Source: JBBRGK01 sp036741355
GTDB taxonomy: Bacteria > Chloroflexota > Dehalococcoidia > CAUJGQ01
NCBI GenBank assembly: GCA_036741355.1
Contig: DAINSK010000001.1
Coordinates: 186,001 to 250,000, forward strand
Direction: 5' to 3'
Length of the DNA stretch: 64,000 nt
In this document: positions 26,500 through 35,364 of the stretch, piece after piece
Layout: each line of letters starts with the position of its first letter
Position numbering within the stretch: position 1 is the stretch's first letter
Notes under the pieces: model-generated
What the model saw: the letters and a program-made list of their open reading frames with translations, nothing else
The model's database searches: none
Told to the model about the DNA's origin: nothing
Made by a program: the position numbers and the translations under genes

Positions 26500-26712
26500 T
26501 TGCCGTACACGATCGCCCGTCAGCGGGGAGCCGAAGAGACAGTCGCACTGGAACTGGATGCTACCGCTACCATGCGCCTCGTGACCCGCTGGACCTCGGC
26601 ATATCCGCACCAATACCTGATCATCAAAGACGACAATGGTGTTCCTCTCGCCTTTCGAAGGCCAGGTCCCGGAGTGAACCAGACCACCGCACAGCAGCAA
26701 CGCGTACTATAG
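26500..26712 (+). CDS. Possible small protein, unknown function
   Basis: A 70-residue frame with TTG start (MPYTIARQRGAEET) and GAGGAG six bases upstream (26488-26493). It contains YPHQYLIIKDDNGVPLAF, a plausible beta-hairpin. No family recognised. The good ribosome-binding site and absence of a competing gene are the only support. Confidence 0.4.
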   Translation: MPYTIARQRGAEETVALELDATATMRLVTRWTSAYPHQYLIIKDDNGVPLAFRRPGPGVNQTTAQQQRVL

Positions 26713-26796
26713 GACGTAGCCGTTCGCAGCACACCAGTCGCATCGCAGTTACCGACCGCGGCGGCTTCCGGACAAGCTACGCTCGCGGAGGTTGCC

Positions 26797-27735
26797 GTGC
26801 GGATCTGCTCGCTGCTTCCAAGCTCAACCGAGATCGTCTATGCCCTTGGACTCGGCGACGATCTGGTGGCCGTTACCCACGAGTGTGACTTCCCGCCGGA
26901 TGCCGCCACAAAGCCCCGAATCACGCGCAGCGCCGTCGACAGCGATCGGCTTTCCAGCCGGGAGATCGACGCGCTCGTACACGATCATCTGCACGATCAT
27001 CGCAGCATCTACCACCTTGACCGTGATTTGCTAGAGCGGCTGGATCCCGATCTGATCCTGACCCAGGAACTCTGCGACGTCTGCGCCGTTTCCTATGAAG
27101 CGGTGAAGGCAGCGGTGCGGACGCTCTACGGAGAGCGGACGATCCTATCTCTGGAACCCACGCGGTTCCGCGAGGTGATCGACACGATAGGTCGGGTCGG
27201 CGAGGTTACCAACCGCGGAGACCGCGCCCGAGAGCTGGCTGAGCAGCTGGGCCGCGAAGTCGACGTGATCACGGCTGCTGTCGCGGACGTCGAACGCCGC
27301 CCGCGCGTCGTCTGCCTCGAGTGGCTGGACCCACCCTGGGTCGGCGGCCATTGGATACCCGAAATGGTGCGCCTTGCCGGAGGTGAGGACCCGCTGGGTC
27401 AAGAGGGCAGCCCATCTGTGCGCGTTGATTGGCAACGGGTCGTCGAGGCGCGCCCCGAAGTCGTTATCCTGATGCCGTGCGGTTTCGACGTCGATCGGGC
27501 CGTCGCGGAGTTCCGTCCGGAGAATCTCCCGACCGGCTGGCACGATCTTCCGGCCGTCCGCAACGGCCAGGTCTATGCAGTGCACGCGAACGCGTACTTC
27601 AGCCGGCCAGGTCCCCGCCTGGTCGAAGGTCTGCGCATCCTTGCCGGCATCCTGCACCCCGAACGGGTATCACCACCGCCGGATGCGTCCGCGTGGCGGC
27701 GACTGGATGGAAATGCAGGCACGGCCCGGACGTAG
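26797..27735 (+). CDS. Cobalamin-binding / BtuF-like substrate-binding-fold protein
   Basis: A 312-residue protein of the helical-backbone metal/vitamin receptor family. It opens with ICSLLPSSTEIVYALGLGDDLVAVTHECDFP and has LDPDLILTQELCDVC, VVCLEWLDPPWVGGHWIPEMVRLAGG and VYAVHANAYFSRPGPRLVEGL, the pattern of BtuF-like cobalamin-binding proteins. Unlike transport receptors it has no signal peptide or lipobox, so it may be cytoplasmic. The start is GTG with GGAGG upstream. No BtuCD partners are nearby, although the B12-dependent NrdJ elsewhere in the window needs the cofactor. Confidence 0.78.
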   Translation: MRICSLLPSSTEIVYALGLGDDLVAVTHECDFPPDAATKPRITRSAVDSDRLSSREIDALVHDHLHDHRSIYHLDRDLLERLDPDLILTQELCDVCAVSYEAVKAAVRTLYGERTILSLEPTRFREVIDTIGRVGEVTNRGDRARELAEQLGREVDVITAAVADVERRPRVVCLEWLDPPWVGGHWIPEMVRLAGGEDPLGQEGSPSVRVDWQRVVEARPEVVILMPCGFDVDRAVAEFRPENLPTGWHDLPAVRNGQVYAVHANAYFSRPGPRLVEGLRILAGILHPERVSPPPDASAWRRLDGNAGTART

Positions 27736-27744
27736 TCCCAGTAT

Positions 27745-27831
27745 CCCGTTCTCCAGCAGCTCGACGATGTTGCCGTAGGGGTCCGGGCCGCCTACCGCCC
27801 CTGGCCGAATTAATACACAATACGGTCGCGT
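27745..27831 (-). pseudogene. C-terminal remnant of a glyoxalase/VOC-family gene (copy 1)
   Basis: The minus-strand frame reads GAVGGPDPYGNIVELLEN, the last strand of a vicinal-oxygen-chelate protein (the metal-binding E is in IVELLE). No upstream domain is visible. A related remnant lies 4.1 kb away with about 85 percent identity over some 55 bases. Confidence 0.5.
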
Positions 27832-27972
27832 GGACGGACCAGGGCCCCGCGGTGTTCGCCCGACGACAATTGCGTCAGGCGCCATAGCCAGTTCCGCTAC
27901 ACACGCCGACCCGTTCGCCCACATAGTCTCGCGTGGAACCGTCCCGAAAGTCGCCATGAACGAGGAGCCAGC

Positions 27973-29592
27973 ATGCTACCGCCACCAGCCAGGTTCGCTG
28001 CACTCCGGCAACACCGTGTCACTGGTGCGCAGGCACGGTTCATGCTGCTGGCGCTCATCCTGGGTGTCGCGGCGTTCGCCGGTCACCGCTCGTCCGCTCG
28101 TGCCCAATTGCCCGGGCCGGTCATCGCCCAGTCGCCCGCGGTCAGCGCACCCGTGCGCGTTTCCGGCCCCAGCCCGCTACAGCCCGGCTGCGAGGGACCG
28201 GTACCGGCTGCCCGCATTTATCAAGACACGGTTGCCGAGCCCAGCCTTGCGATCGATCCCGGCAATCCGTCGCATGTGGTCGGTGCATGGCAGCAGGACC
28301 GCTGGGCCACCGCGGGCGCGAGCGGTCAGGTCGCGGCGGTGTCCTGGGACAGCGGCCAAACCTGGAACAGCAGCCTGGCGGCGTTCACGCGCTGCCAGGG
28401 TGGTACGGCCGAGGCGGGCACCGACTACGAACGGATCTCCGATCCCTGGGTGACGATCGCGCCGAATGGCGATGTGTACCAGATGACGATCGCCTTCGAC
28501 AACCCGCAGCATCCGGAGAGCCGGAACGCTATGCTCGTTAGCAAATCGGCGGACGGCGGCCTCACCTGGCAGGCACCGGTGACGCTGATCCATGATCTCA
28601 CGCGTGATGCATTCAACGATAAGAACAGCATTACCGCCGACCCGAACAACCCGGACTACGTTTACGCGGTCTGGCACCGAGAGCTGCTGGACGTGGAAAC
28701 GGTCGCAACGCCCTACGTCGCGCCGGCGATGTTCTCCCGCACGACCGATGGCGGGCGGACCTGGGAGCCGCCGCAGGTTATGGTCAGCGTCCCAGGAACG
28801 GCCGCATCCGGGAATATCATCCTCGTCCTCCCCTCGGGCGATCTGGTAGACGTCTTCACGCTGAATAGTCAGGAAGACGGAGCGACCGTCTATGACCTGG
28901 GAGTGACCCGCTCGTCAGACAGAGGGCTGAGCTGGTCCGACCCCTCAATCGTCGCCCGCATGCGAACCGTCGATCTGACGGACCCTTTCAGCACGTTTAC
29001 GTTGCGTCCCACCCCCGATAACATCCCCAGCGCCGCAGTAGACCGCCGCACGGGGCAGATCTACGTCACGTGGACCTCCGGCCAGTTCAGCGGCGGCAAG
29101 AACTCCGACATCGCGCTCACGGGCTCCTCAGATGGCGGGCGTACCTGGTCCTCGCCCGTCAGGGTCAACCAGACGCCTGGCAACGCCCTTGGATTCGTGC
29201 CAACGATCGCCGTGCTTGACGATGGCAGCGCGGGCATCACCTACTTCGACCTACGGAACAACACGCCGACGCAGCTCGGTATCCTAGCCGACCACTGGCT
29301 CGCCTACTGCCGTTCAGCCTGTACCGCATCCGGGAGCTGGCAGGAGGTACACATCGCGGGCCCGTTCGACATGCAGCGGGCGCCGTATGCCCGTGGCTTC
29401 TTCATCGGCGACTATATGGGCCTGGCCGGCGAGGGGGAAACGTTTCGGCTGCTGTACGTGGTGACGACGCCCCCCGGTGACCGAGAGGCCACCGCTGCCT
29501 ACTTCATGACGGTAGCGCTCGGGGGTAACTGCGTGGCTGCATCCGCCGTTGCCTTACCCGTAACTGGTGTGGCGGCGAAGTCCATTTGCTGA
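27973..29592 (+). CDS. Secreted sialidase-like (Asp-box) protein
   Basis: A 539-residue protein with an N-terminal signal segment (FMLLALILGVAAFAG, cleavage possible after SSARAQ) and a six-bladed beta-propeller built on Asp-boxes: SWDSGQTW, SADGGLTW, TTDGGRTW, SSDRGLSW and SSDGGRTW. Asp-box propellers include sialidases and other exo-glycosidases, but the catalytic Arg triad and Tyr/Glu pair could not be assigned, so the activity is open. GAGGAG lies six bases before the ATG. It converges with the cysteine-rich secreted protein gene. Confidence 0.8.
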   Translation: MLPPPARFAALRQHRVTGAQARFMLLALILGVAAFAGHRSSARAQLPGPVIAQSPAVSAPVRVSGPSPLQPGCEGPVPAARIYQDTVAEPSLAIDPGNPSHVVGAWQQDRWATAGASGQVAAVSWDSGQTWNSSLAAFTRCQGGTAEAGTDYERISDPWVTIAPNGDVYQMTIAFDNPQHPESRNAMLVSKSADGGLTWQAPVTLIHDLTRDAFNDKNSITADPNNPDYVYAVWHRELLDVETVATPYVAPAMFSRTTDGGRTWEPPQVMVSVPGTAASGNIILVLPSGDLVDVFTLNSQEDGATVYDLGVTRSSDRGLSWSDPSIVARMRTVDLTDPFSTFTLRPTPDNIPSAAVDRRTGQIYVTWTSGQFSGGKNSDIALTGSSDGGRTWSSPVRVNQTPGNALGFVPTIAVLDDGSAGITYFDLRNNTPTQLGILADHWLAYCRSACTASGSWQEVHIAGPFDMQRAPYARGFFIGDYMGLAGEGETFRLLYVVTTPPGDREATAAYFMTVALGGNCVAASAVALPVTGVAAKSIC

Positions 29593-29974
29593 GCTGCTTC
29601 CAGCGCCACCCACATGACGAGTGGCGGCACCATGCGGCTTTAGGAACGGCTCCGCTGTCGGTCATTTCGAGCGCGATGGATACCGCTCCCACCTCGACTC
29701 GTGTGGATCGTGAGACGCCGGTCCGCCGGCTTGATGCACTCCACACGGCGACCACAGTCCTGAGCGGCGGCGCGGCCCATCACCGGCGTGCTCGGCGTCC
29801 TCGACGTGGCCGAGACGCGACAATCGCCCACTTGTCACAGCCTCAAATAGTGCCGGCTTCGGCGAGCGCCCATGCTCCCGGCGTTCGGCGACGACACGGC
29901 TGGCTGTCTCAGAGCAGCAGCGATAGCCAACGCTCCACCGGAAGCTGGCGCACTTTGACCCACCTGCCCGTCTC
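29593..29974. other. Intergenic gap between convergent genes, no gene seen
   Basis: Several open frames cross these 382 bases on both strands, but none has a recognisable motif or ribosome-binding site. No long terminator-like stem was noticed. Treated as non-coding. Confidence 0.45.
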
Positions 29975-31831
29975 CTACGCGTGGGCACGACGAATTGTCA
30001 CCGTGATCTGCGTCAGGTTGTTGGGTCCGCACGCGTGGAGGGTCTCTTCATCCCTGGTTGAAGGATCCTGCGCGAGCAGCGTCACCTGCCAGCCGCACTG
30101 CGATTCGGCGCTCCGAGGCCAGGCATCGACAGCGCCTACGTCGGTTCCCATGCCGGTCCCACAAGCACTGGTGTAGGTCACGGAGACACTGTCCGGTTTC
30201 AGCTCCAGGGTGAAGAGCGGCTGACCGTCGACCGTCGCGCTGCGCTTGCCGGTGATCCGCACCGGCACCTCGAACCGCTGCGGGCTGCGGGTAAAGGCGC
30301 ACCCGTTACCGAACCCCGGTGGCTCCTCGACGGTGGCCCGCCCCTCGCCGTCAATCGTGCCATCGGCAGCAACGCGGAACGTGAACATGGCGTCAAGCGT
30401 CTCCTGGTGACGGTTCGCACCGCCCGCGCCGTAGAGCTGCGCGTCGTGGGTGCCTACCGCGTGCCATGTGCCCTCCCACTCCTCGCTCTTCGGCACGCAT
30501 TGCCCGGCCTTGCACTCTTCGTCGGGTTTGCAGCAGCGGCCATCGCAGCAGGCCTGGTCGGGGCCGCAGCACTGCTGCTGCATTCCTGTCGTACTGCGGC
30601 AGCAACTCTGGCCCGGAGCACAGGGAGAGTCCGGACAGAGCGACACGCACTGCCCCGCGTTGCAGACGTCACCGGGCTGGCAACAACGGCCATCGCAGCA
30701 GGCCTGGTCGTCGCCGCAGCACTGGTGCCGCGTCCCGCTGGTGCCGCTGCAGCAACTCTGGCCGGGGCCGCAGGCGAGCTCGGGGCAGAGCTGCTCGGCC
30801 GCAATGCATTGCCGCTCCGGCGAACCGTCCGGCAAGGTGAAGCCCAGCAGCTGCCAGCGACCGCATTCATCTTTCTCGACCGTGCAGCAGGCGCAGCACT
30901 GACTCGTGTCTGACGACGACGAGCCGCCGCAGCAACGGCTGTCCGCGTCGCAGGGCGGGCGGCAGAGCGTGGCCGGGGCAGCGATGCAGCGGCCATCGTC
31001 GTCGGCGCAGCTCTCGTCGGCGTCGCAGCAGACACCATTGCAGACGTGTCGCTCCGCCGGGCAGCAGACGCGGGCGTTCGGATCGCTCCTGGACGAAGCG
31101 CATTCGACGTACGGACTGCAGCATTGGCCGCCGCACAGGTCGGCTACCGCCTTGCAGAAGGCGTTGCCACCGACGCGGCAGCAGGTCTCGTCCTGGGCAC
31201 AGGAAAAGCAGCTCTTCTCACAGCTGCCGTTGACGCACTCCTGGATGCCGCCGCAGCAGACATCGCCGCAGGCCCGGTCGTTGTCACAGCACCTCGTCCC
31301 GTTCAGCAGGTCGCCGTTCGGGAAGCACACCTGCTGAGCGGGGTTGCAGCAGGAGCCGCCGCAGCAGGTTTCCCCCAGGGCACAGCAGTACAGCCCACCG
31401 CAGCACTGCTGATCGGGGGCGCAACAGACACCGCTGGGGCAGCACTGCTGGCCGGGAGCGCAGCAGTCATCCCGGCAGGCGGTTGTGGGCGCCGGGCAGA
31501 CACAGCTGTCGCCGGAGCGCAGCTTCGGCGGGGAGCAGCTGACCACGCAGACGCCGTTCTCGCAGATCCTTCCCCCGGCGAGGCAGTTGTTGCCGCAGAC
31601 CCCGCAGCTGGTGTCGTCGATCTGGAGGCTGGTGCACTGCCCGGCGCAGCAGTCCGGAGTACCGGCAGGACAGTCCGCTCCGGTGCGGCAGCGCGCCTGT
31701 TGCGCCAGCGCCGGCAATCGCGGGGCCATTAGGCTCAGTGCAGCACCACCGGCCAGCTTCAGCAACTGTTTTCGCGAGATACCCCGCGCCAGCGTCACAG
31801 CCAGTGCATCGAACCAGTGCTGATCGGTCAT
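29975..31831 (-). CDS. Very cysteine-rich secreted protein
   Basis: A 618-residue protein with about 90 cysteines, 86 of them between residues 47 and 455, mostly as CC pairs. The N-terminus ISRKQLLKLAGGAALSLM resembles a Tat-type or Sec signal with an RK instead of RR, ending near LPALAQQ. Two tandem units of about 50 residues are almost alike (GPGQSCCSGTSG with CCGDDQACCDGRCC; APGQSCCRSTTG with CCGPDQACCDGRCC). The last 160 residues (from WEGTWHAVG) form a cysteine-poor, beta-rich domain. Probably a disulfide-stabilised surface or secreted protein; function unknown. Confidence 0.8.
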   Translation of the reverse strand: MTDQHWFDALAVTLARGISRKQLLKLAGGAALSLMAPRLPALAQQARCRTGADCPAGTPDCCAGQCTSLQIDDTSCGVCGNNCLAGGRICENGVCVVSCSPPKLRSGDSCVCPAPTTACRDDCCAPGQQCCPSGVCCAPDQQCCGGLYCCALGETCCGGSCCNPAQQVCFPNGDLLNGTRCCDNDRACGDVCCGGIQECVNGSCEKSCFSCAQDETCCRVGGNAFCKAVADLCGGQCCSPYVECASSRSDPNARVCCPAERHVCNGVCCDADESCADDDGRCIAAPATLCRPPCDADSRCCGGSSSSDTSQCCACCTVEKDECGRWQLLGFTLPDGSPERQCIAAEQLCPELACGPGQSCCSGTSGTRHQCCGDDQACCDGRCCQPGDVCNAGQCVSLCPDSPCAPGQSCCRSTTGMQQQCCGPDQACCDGRCCKPDEECKAGQCVPKSEEWEGTWHAVGTHDAQLYGAGGANRHQETLDAMFTFRVAADGTIDGEGRATVEEPPGFGNGCAFTRSPQRFEVPVRITGKRSATVDGQPLFTLELKPDSVSVTYTSACGTGMGTDVGAVDAWPRSAESQCGWQVTLLAQDPSTRDEETLHACGPNNLTQITVTIRRAHA

Positions 31832-31860
31832 GCCAGGCCTGCCTTTCGGAATGCCTTTCC

Positions 31861-31916
31861 TGTTCTCCAGCGGCTCGACGGTGTTGCCGTCGGAATCCGG
31901 GCTGCCTATCGCCCCT
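31861..31916 (-). pseudogene. C-terminal remnant of a glyoxalase/VOC-family gene (copy 2)
   Basis: The minus-strand frame gives GAIGSPDSDGNTVEPLENR, matching copy 1 (GAVGGPDPYGNIVELLENG) with decay at key residues. Its left part runs directly out of the end of the enoyl-CoA hydratase gene in another frame. No start or upstream domain exists. Confidence 0.45.
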
Positions 31917-32727
31917 TGAACACCGGCGTGCGCTTTTCGAAGAATGCCTTGACCGACTCGCGATGGTCTTCCGAGCGACCGGCGACGAGCACCGTGCTTG
32001 CGACCACATCATTTGCTGCTTCGAAGTCGAGCGGCTCCGTCACACGCCAACTCATCTTCGCGACTTTGTTACTAATCGGCGCGGCCGCGGCGATCTCCTC
32101 CGCCATCGCCATGGTTTTCGCTTCCAGCTCCTCGGGCGCGTACACGGCGTTCAGCCCGCCCACTTCAAAGATCTCCTGCACCGAGGCGAAGCGGGCGGTG
32201 TACAGCATCTCGGCCGTCTTTCGCCGCCCGATCATGCGCGGGATGACCCAGATGCCGCCGAGATCCGGGATAAGAGCGCGGCGCATGTACGCGATCATGA
32301 ACCTTGCCTCGCCCGAGGCGACCGCCAGGTCTGTCGTACAGACGAGGTCAAATCCGGCGCCAACCGCCGTCCCATTTACCATTGAAATGGTCGGGATTTC
32401 CAAGCGGTAGATCGTCTTCATCATTAGTTGCCCGTGCCGGCGCAGGCCCTGGCGGCTATCTTCCAGGCTAACCGCCTGCACCATCTGATCGGGCGTCTGA
32501 TTTTGCCGTTCCGCCATTCCACTGACATCCGCGCCCGCACAGAACGCGCGTCCGGCGCCGGTGATGACCAGGCAGCGGGCGTCGCGGTCGTTCTCGATCT
32601 CGCGGCAGACGGCCGTTACTTCGAGCTGCAACTCGGATGTCATTGCATTCAGGCGTTCCGGACGATTGAGCGTGATCTTGTGTATGTGGCTACCGATTCG
32701 CTCGTGAAGTATTGTGTTATAGGCCAT
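31906..32727 (-). CDS. Enoyl-CoA hydratase/isomerase family protein
   Basis: A 273-residue crotonase-fold enzyme. The CoA-binding oxyanion-hole segments are ITGAGRAFCAGADVSGM and NGTAVGAGFDLVCTTDLAVAS; PERLNAM and FFEKRTPVFKGR are the usual start and end motifs. In typical hydratases two glutamates sit after these loops; here the second-loop region is DLGGIWVIPRM, so the reaction (hydratase or another crotonase-type) is unsure. Family length is normal. It may serve fatty-acid or aromatic-acid degradation. Confidence 0.88.
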   Translation of the reverse strand: MAYNTILHERIGSHIHKITLNRPERLNAMTSELQLEVTAVCREIENDRDARCLVITGAGRAFCAGADVSGMAERQNQTPDQMVQAVSLEDSRQGLRRHGQLMMKTIYRLEIPTISMVNGTAVGAGFDLVCTTDLAVASGEARFMIAYMRRALIPDLGGIWVIPRMIGRRKTAEMLYTARFASVQEIFEVGGLNAVYAPEELEAKTMAMAEEIAAAAPISNKVAKMSWRVTEPLDFEAANDVVASTVLVAGRSEDHRESVKAFFEKRTPVFKGR

Positions 32728-32850
32728 TCATCATCCTCGCTCGCTGCGGCGGTGAGGCACCCGTGCTCGATGCTCTCGTCTCCCACGGACATGTATACCA
32801 CTACGACTGCGTCGTCGCTTTTGAGCAGCGGCAACGCCGGGAGGCATCAG

Positions 32851-33305
32851 ATGGTTAGCTCCAGCGCGAAGCGAAACGAGTCGATCGCAGCGGGCATTCC
32901 CGTCCTACGCGAAGCGACCCAGATCCGGCCGGCGGAGCCCTCCGAGATGGGCGAGTTCGCGCGCGTCGTGAGCACCTCACTGGCGATGCCGGCTGAGCAG
33001 TTTGGTTCCTTGCAGTCAGAATGGACGCTGTGCGCGTTTGAAGGTGGGCAACTGGCCACGGCGTATGCCGCCTGGCCGTTCCAAATGCGCATGAACGGCA
33101 AAGCGATGGCGAAGTGAGCAGAACCAGCGCCAAACCAGACTTCGCTGCGCCGGTCAGCACGATCGCGATGCTGTTATATGGACAGCTGAGCCCAACCGAG
33201 GCGTGGCGAATGGGCCGGCTGGAGACCGCCGACCCGCCGGCCCTCGCCCGCTGTGACGCGCTGTTGCGCACCGATTACCGGCCCTTCTGCGCGGACCACT
33301 TTTAA
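32851..33305 (+). pseudogene. Truncated, internally deleted Eis-like N-acetyltransferase (copy A)
   Basis: The first 86 or so codons (from MVSSSAKRNES) match copy B at 37.6 kb. After GKAM the gene jumps to the extreme C-terminal part in another frame (PDFAAPVSTIAMLLYGQLSPTEAWRMGRLE, ending PFCADHF). The middle of the acetyltransferase, including acetyl-CoA loops, is missing. GGGAGG precedes the ATG. A 195-base block is identical to copy B, so one copy recently replaced or duplicated the other. Confidence 0.8.
32907..33101 (+). repeat. 195-base direct repeat, copy A
   Basis: Identical at every base to 37619-37813, inside the two Eis-like gene copies. The sequence on each side is similar but diverged, so identity is bounded on both ends, as expected for gene conversion or a recombination tract. 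Confidence 0.95.
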
Positions 33306-33391
33306 GGGGGCCCTGTATCTGGGTCGGCTGTGCTATTATTCGCGTACGTTTCGGGCGAGTGGCCCGAGACGGCATAGGGAGGGAGTGGATA

Positions 33392-35164
33392 GTGGACGGA
33401 ACGAACTACTGGCAAAGCAGGCTCTCCCGCAGATCAGCGATGCGGGCGGGCGTTCTGGCAGGGGTCGGAGGGCTGGGACTGGCGGTCGTCGGCTGCAGCT
33501 CGTCGACGAACAACACCGGCAGCTCCAGCAACGCTTCGGCAACTAAAGCGGCCGCATCGGCAGCGGCGCCCAGCACCGCCGGCACGGCAGCAGCCGCAGC
33601 CGCCACGCAGGCGGTCACACCCAAGCCCGGCGGGACGATCAGCTTCTGGTCCGTGGGCGATACCACTCTAGACCCGTTCAAGGCTGCAACGTTTCGTGCC
33701 CAGATTCTCTCGGGCTACTACTACGGCCGCCTGCTGAAGCTGAAGTCTGGCCCCAAGTTGAGCGACTACTATCAGTATGACTCCGAGCCCGACGTTGCCC
33801 AGAGCGTCGAGTCGCCGGACCTTACCACCTGGACGTTCAAGCTTCGGCCCAACGTCTTGTTCCACGACATCCCGCCCGTCAGCGGCAGGGCAATCGACGC
33901 CGACGACGTCGTGGCGACCTACAAGCGGTTCATCAGCACGGCCGAAAATGTCAACAAAAACAACCTCACTATGATCGATACGGTTACGGCGCCGGACAAA
34001 CAGACGGTCGTCTTCAAGCTGAAGTTCCCCTACGCGCCGTTCAAGAACATCGTCGCCACGCCGTCATACTTCTGGCTGATGCCCAAGGAAGCGGACAACG
34101 GCTACGACCCGACCAAGACGCCGATCGGCACCGGGCCTTGGATCCTGGACAGCTACACGCCGGCGGTAGGTTGGAAGTTCAAACGAAACCCGAAGTACTG
34201 GCAGACCGGCAAGCCCTACATCGATACAGCAAACTTCTCGATCATCCCGGACGCCGCGAATCAGCTCGCTCAGTTCCTGTCCGGGAACCTCGATATCCAC
34301 GACGTGCCCCCCTCTGACGTCGCCACGATCAAGAAACAGAAACCAGACGCCACGATCGACGCGAACGTGTCGGCCACATATGGCTTCATCTGGGGCCAGC
34401 TACGCGACAAGAACTCGGCCTGGAACGACGAGCGGCTGCGCCAGGCCGTGTCCTACGCCGTCGACCGCAAGACCTTGCTCGATATCGCCTACGTGGGCGA
34501 GGGCAAATTCCTGACCTCGTTCCCCGCTTCGTTCGGCAAGTGGTACCTCGACCCGCAAGGCAAGGACTTCGGCGAAAACGCCAAGTTTTACAAGTACGAC
34601 CCGAAGGCGGCCAAACAGCTGCTGGATGCAAGCGGCCAGGCCAACACGACCTTCAAGTTCATCTACACCAATAACGCCTACGGCGACACGTTCAACCAGT
34701 ACGTGGACGCGACCCGCGGCATGCTGGCCGATGCCGGTTTCAAGTTGCAGGTGGTGACCCTGGACTACAACAAGGAGTACATCGACAACAAGGTCGGCAT
34801 CTTCTACAACGGCAACCTTGTGGATAACACGTCGCTGGTGTACTCGTTGGAAACGGGCTTCTCCGAGGTGGACGAGCACCTCTTCAACGAGCTGCATCCG
34901 ACAGGTCCGCGTAACCACAACGGTGTAAACGACCCGGCTCTGGTCGATTTCATCGACAAGCAACGAAACGCCGCTTCGGATGCAGATCGGAAGAAGGTGC
35001 TGGACGACGTGCAACGCTATACAGCCGGCAAGATGTACCACGTGCCGACGATGATCGGCAACCGCTACATTGCCTGGCAGAAGTGGGTGAAGGGCGCCAC
35101 GCCGGCCGCCGGCTACGACTTCGCCACCGCCTTCTTCGCCAATGCCTGGATCGACAAGTCTTAA
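33392..35164 (+). CDS. Peptide ABC transporter substrate-binding lipoprotein
   Basis: A 590-residue receptor of the DppA/OppA family (SBP_bac_5). The start is GTG with AGGGAGGGA seven bases upstream. The N-terminus has twin arginines (SRRSAMRAG) and a lipobox AVVGC, then a Ser/Ala/Thr-rich linker, so it is a Tat-exported lipoprotein. The domain opens with PKPGGTISFW and has LRPNVLFHDIPPVSGR, IDADDVVATYKRF, TGPWILDSYTP and DERLRQAVSYAVDRKTL, all typical. The two permease genes lie convergent just downstream; no ATPase gene accompanies them. Confidence 0.93.
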   Translation: MDGTNYWQSRLSRRSAMRAGVLAGVGGLGLAVVGCSSSTNNTGSSSNASATKAAASAAAPSTAGTAAAAAATQAVTPKPGGTISFWSVGDTTLDPFKAATFRAQILSGYYYGRLLKLKSGPKLSDYYQYDSEPDVAQSVESPDLTTWTFKLRPNVLFHDIPPVSGRAIDADDVVATYKRFISTAENVNKNNLTMIDTVTAPDKQTVVFKLKFPYAPFKNIVATPSYFWLMPKEADNGYDPTKTPIGTGPWILDSYTPAVGWKFKRNPKYWQTGKPYIDTANFSIIPDAANQLAQFLSGNLDIHDVPPSDVATIKKQKPDATIDANVSATYGFIWGQLRDKNSAWNDERLRQAVSYAVDRKTLLDIAYVGEGKFLTSFPASFGKWYLDPQGKDFGENAKFYKYDPKAAKQLLDASGQANTTFKFIYTNNAYGDTFNQYVDATRGMLADAGFKLQVVTLDYNKEYIDNKVGIFYNGNLVDNTSLVYSLETGFSEVDEHLFNELHPTGPRNHNGVNDPALVDFIDKQRNAASDADRKKVLDDVQRYTAGKMYHVPTMIGNRYIAWQKWVKGATPAAGYDFATAFFANAWIDKS

Positions 35165-35188
35165 GGCAGGGTACATTTAGCGCGACTG

Positions 35189-35225
35189 CACCACGGGGCG
35201 GGCCGTTACGGCCCGCCCCGTGGTG
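35189..35225. terminator. Bidirectional hairpin terminator
   Basis: A perfect 16-base stem (CACCACGGGGCGGGCC with GGCCCGCCCCGTGGTG) and a GTTAC loop lie between the convergent substrate-binding and permease genes. The right side is followed by CTCTTG. The symmetrical stem could serve transcripts from both directions. Confidence 0.8.
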
Positions 35226-35364
35226 CTCTTGCCAATCTCGCCGGAGGTTTCATCACCGGTTGGGAACCGATGCCGGCTCTCCACCGCGACACCCGTACTG
35301 CATCTCGGCCGAATCGGGCAGGGATTGCGCGCCCAACCTCTATAGATTTCACGCGTGACTGAGT

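Noticed and set aside
26713..26796. Cobalamin riboswitch before the cobalamin-binding protein gene
   Set aside because: The leader is short and has no recognisable B12-box or long-range pairing.
30490..30810. Repeated DNA in the cysteine-rich gene as a CRISPR-like array
   Set aside because: Repeats are imperfect, about 150 bases long and coding in frame; no unique spacers.
30407..31732. Long plus-strand frames opposite the cysteine-rich gene
   Set aside because: They are low-complexity shadows of the Cys-rich codons, with Ala/Gly/Arg repeats and no ribosome-binding site.
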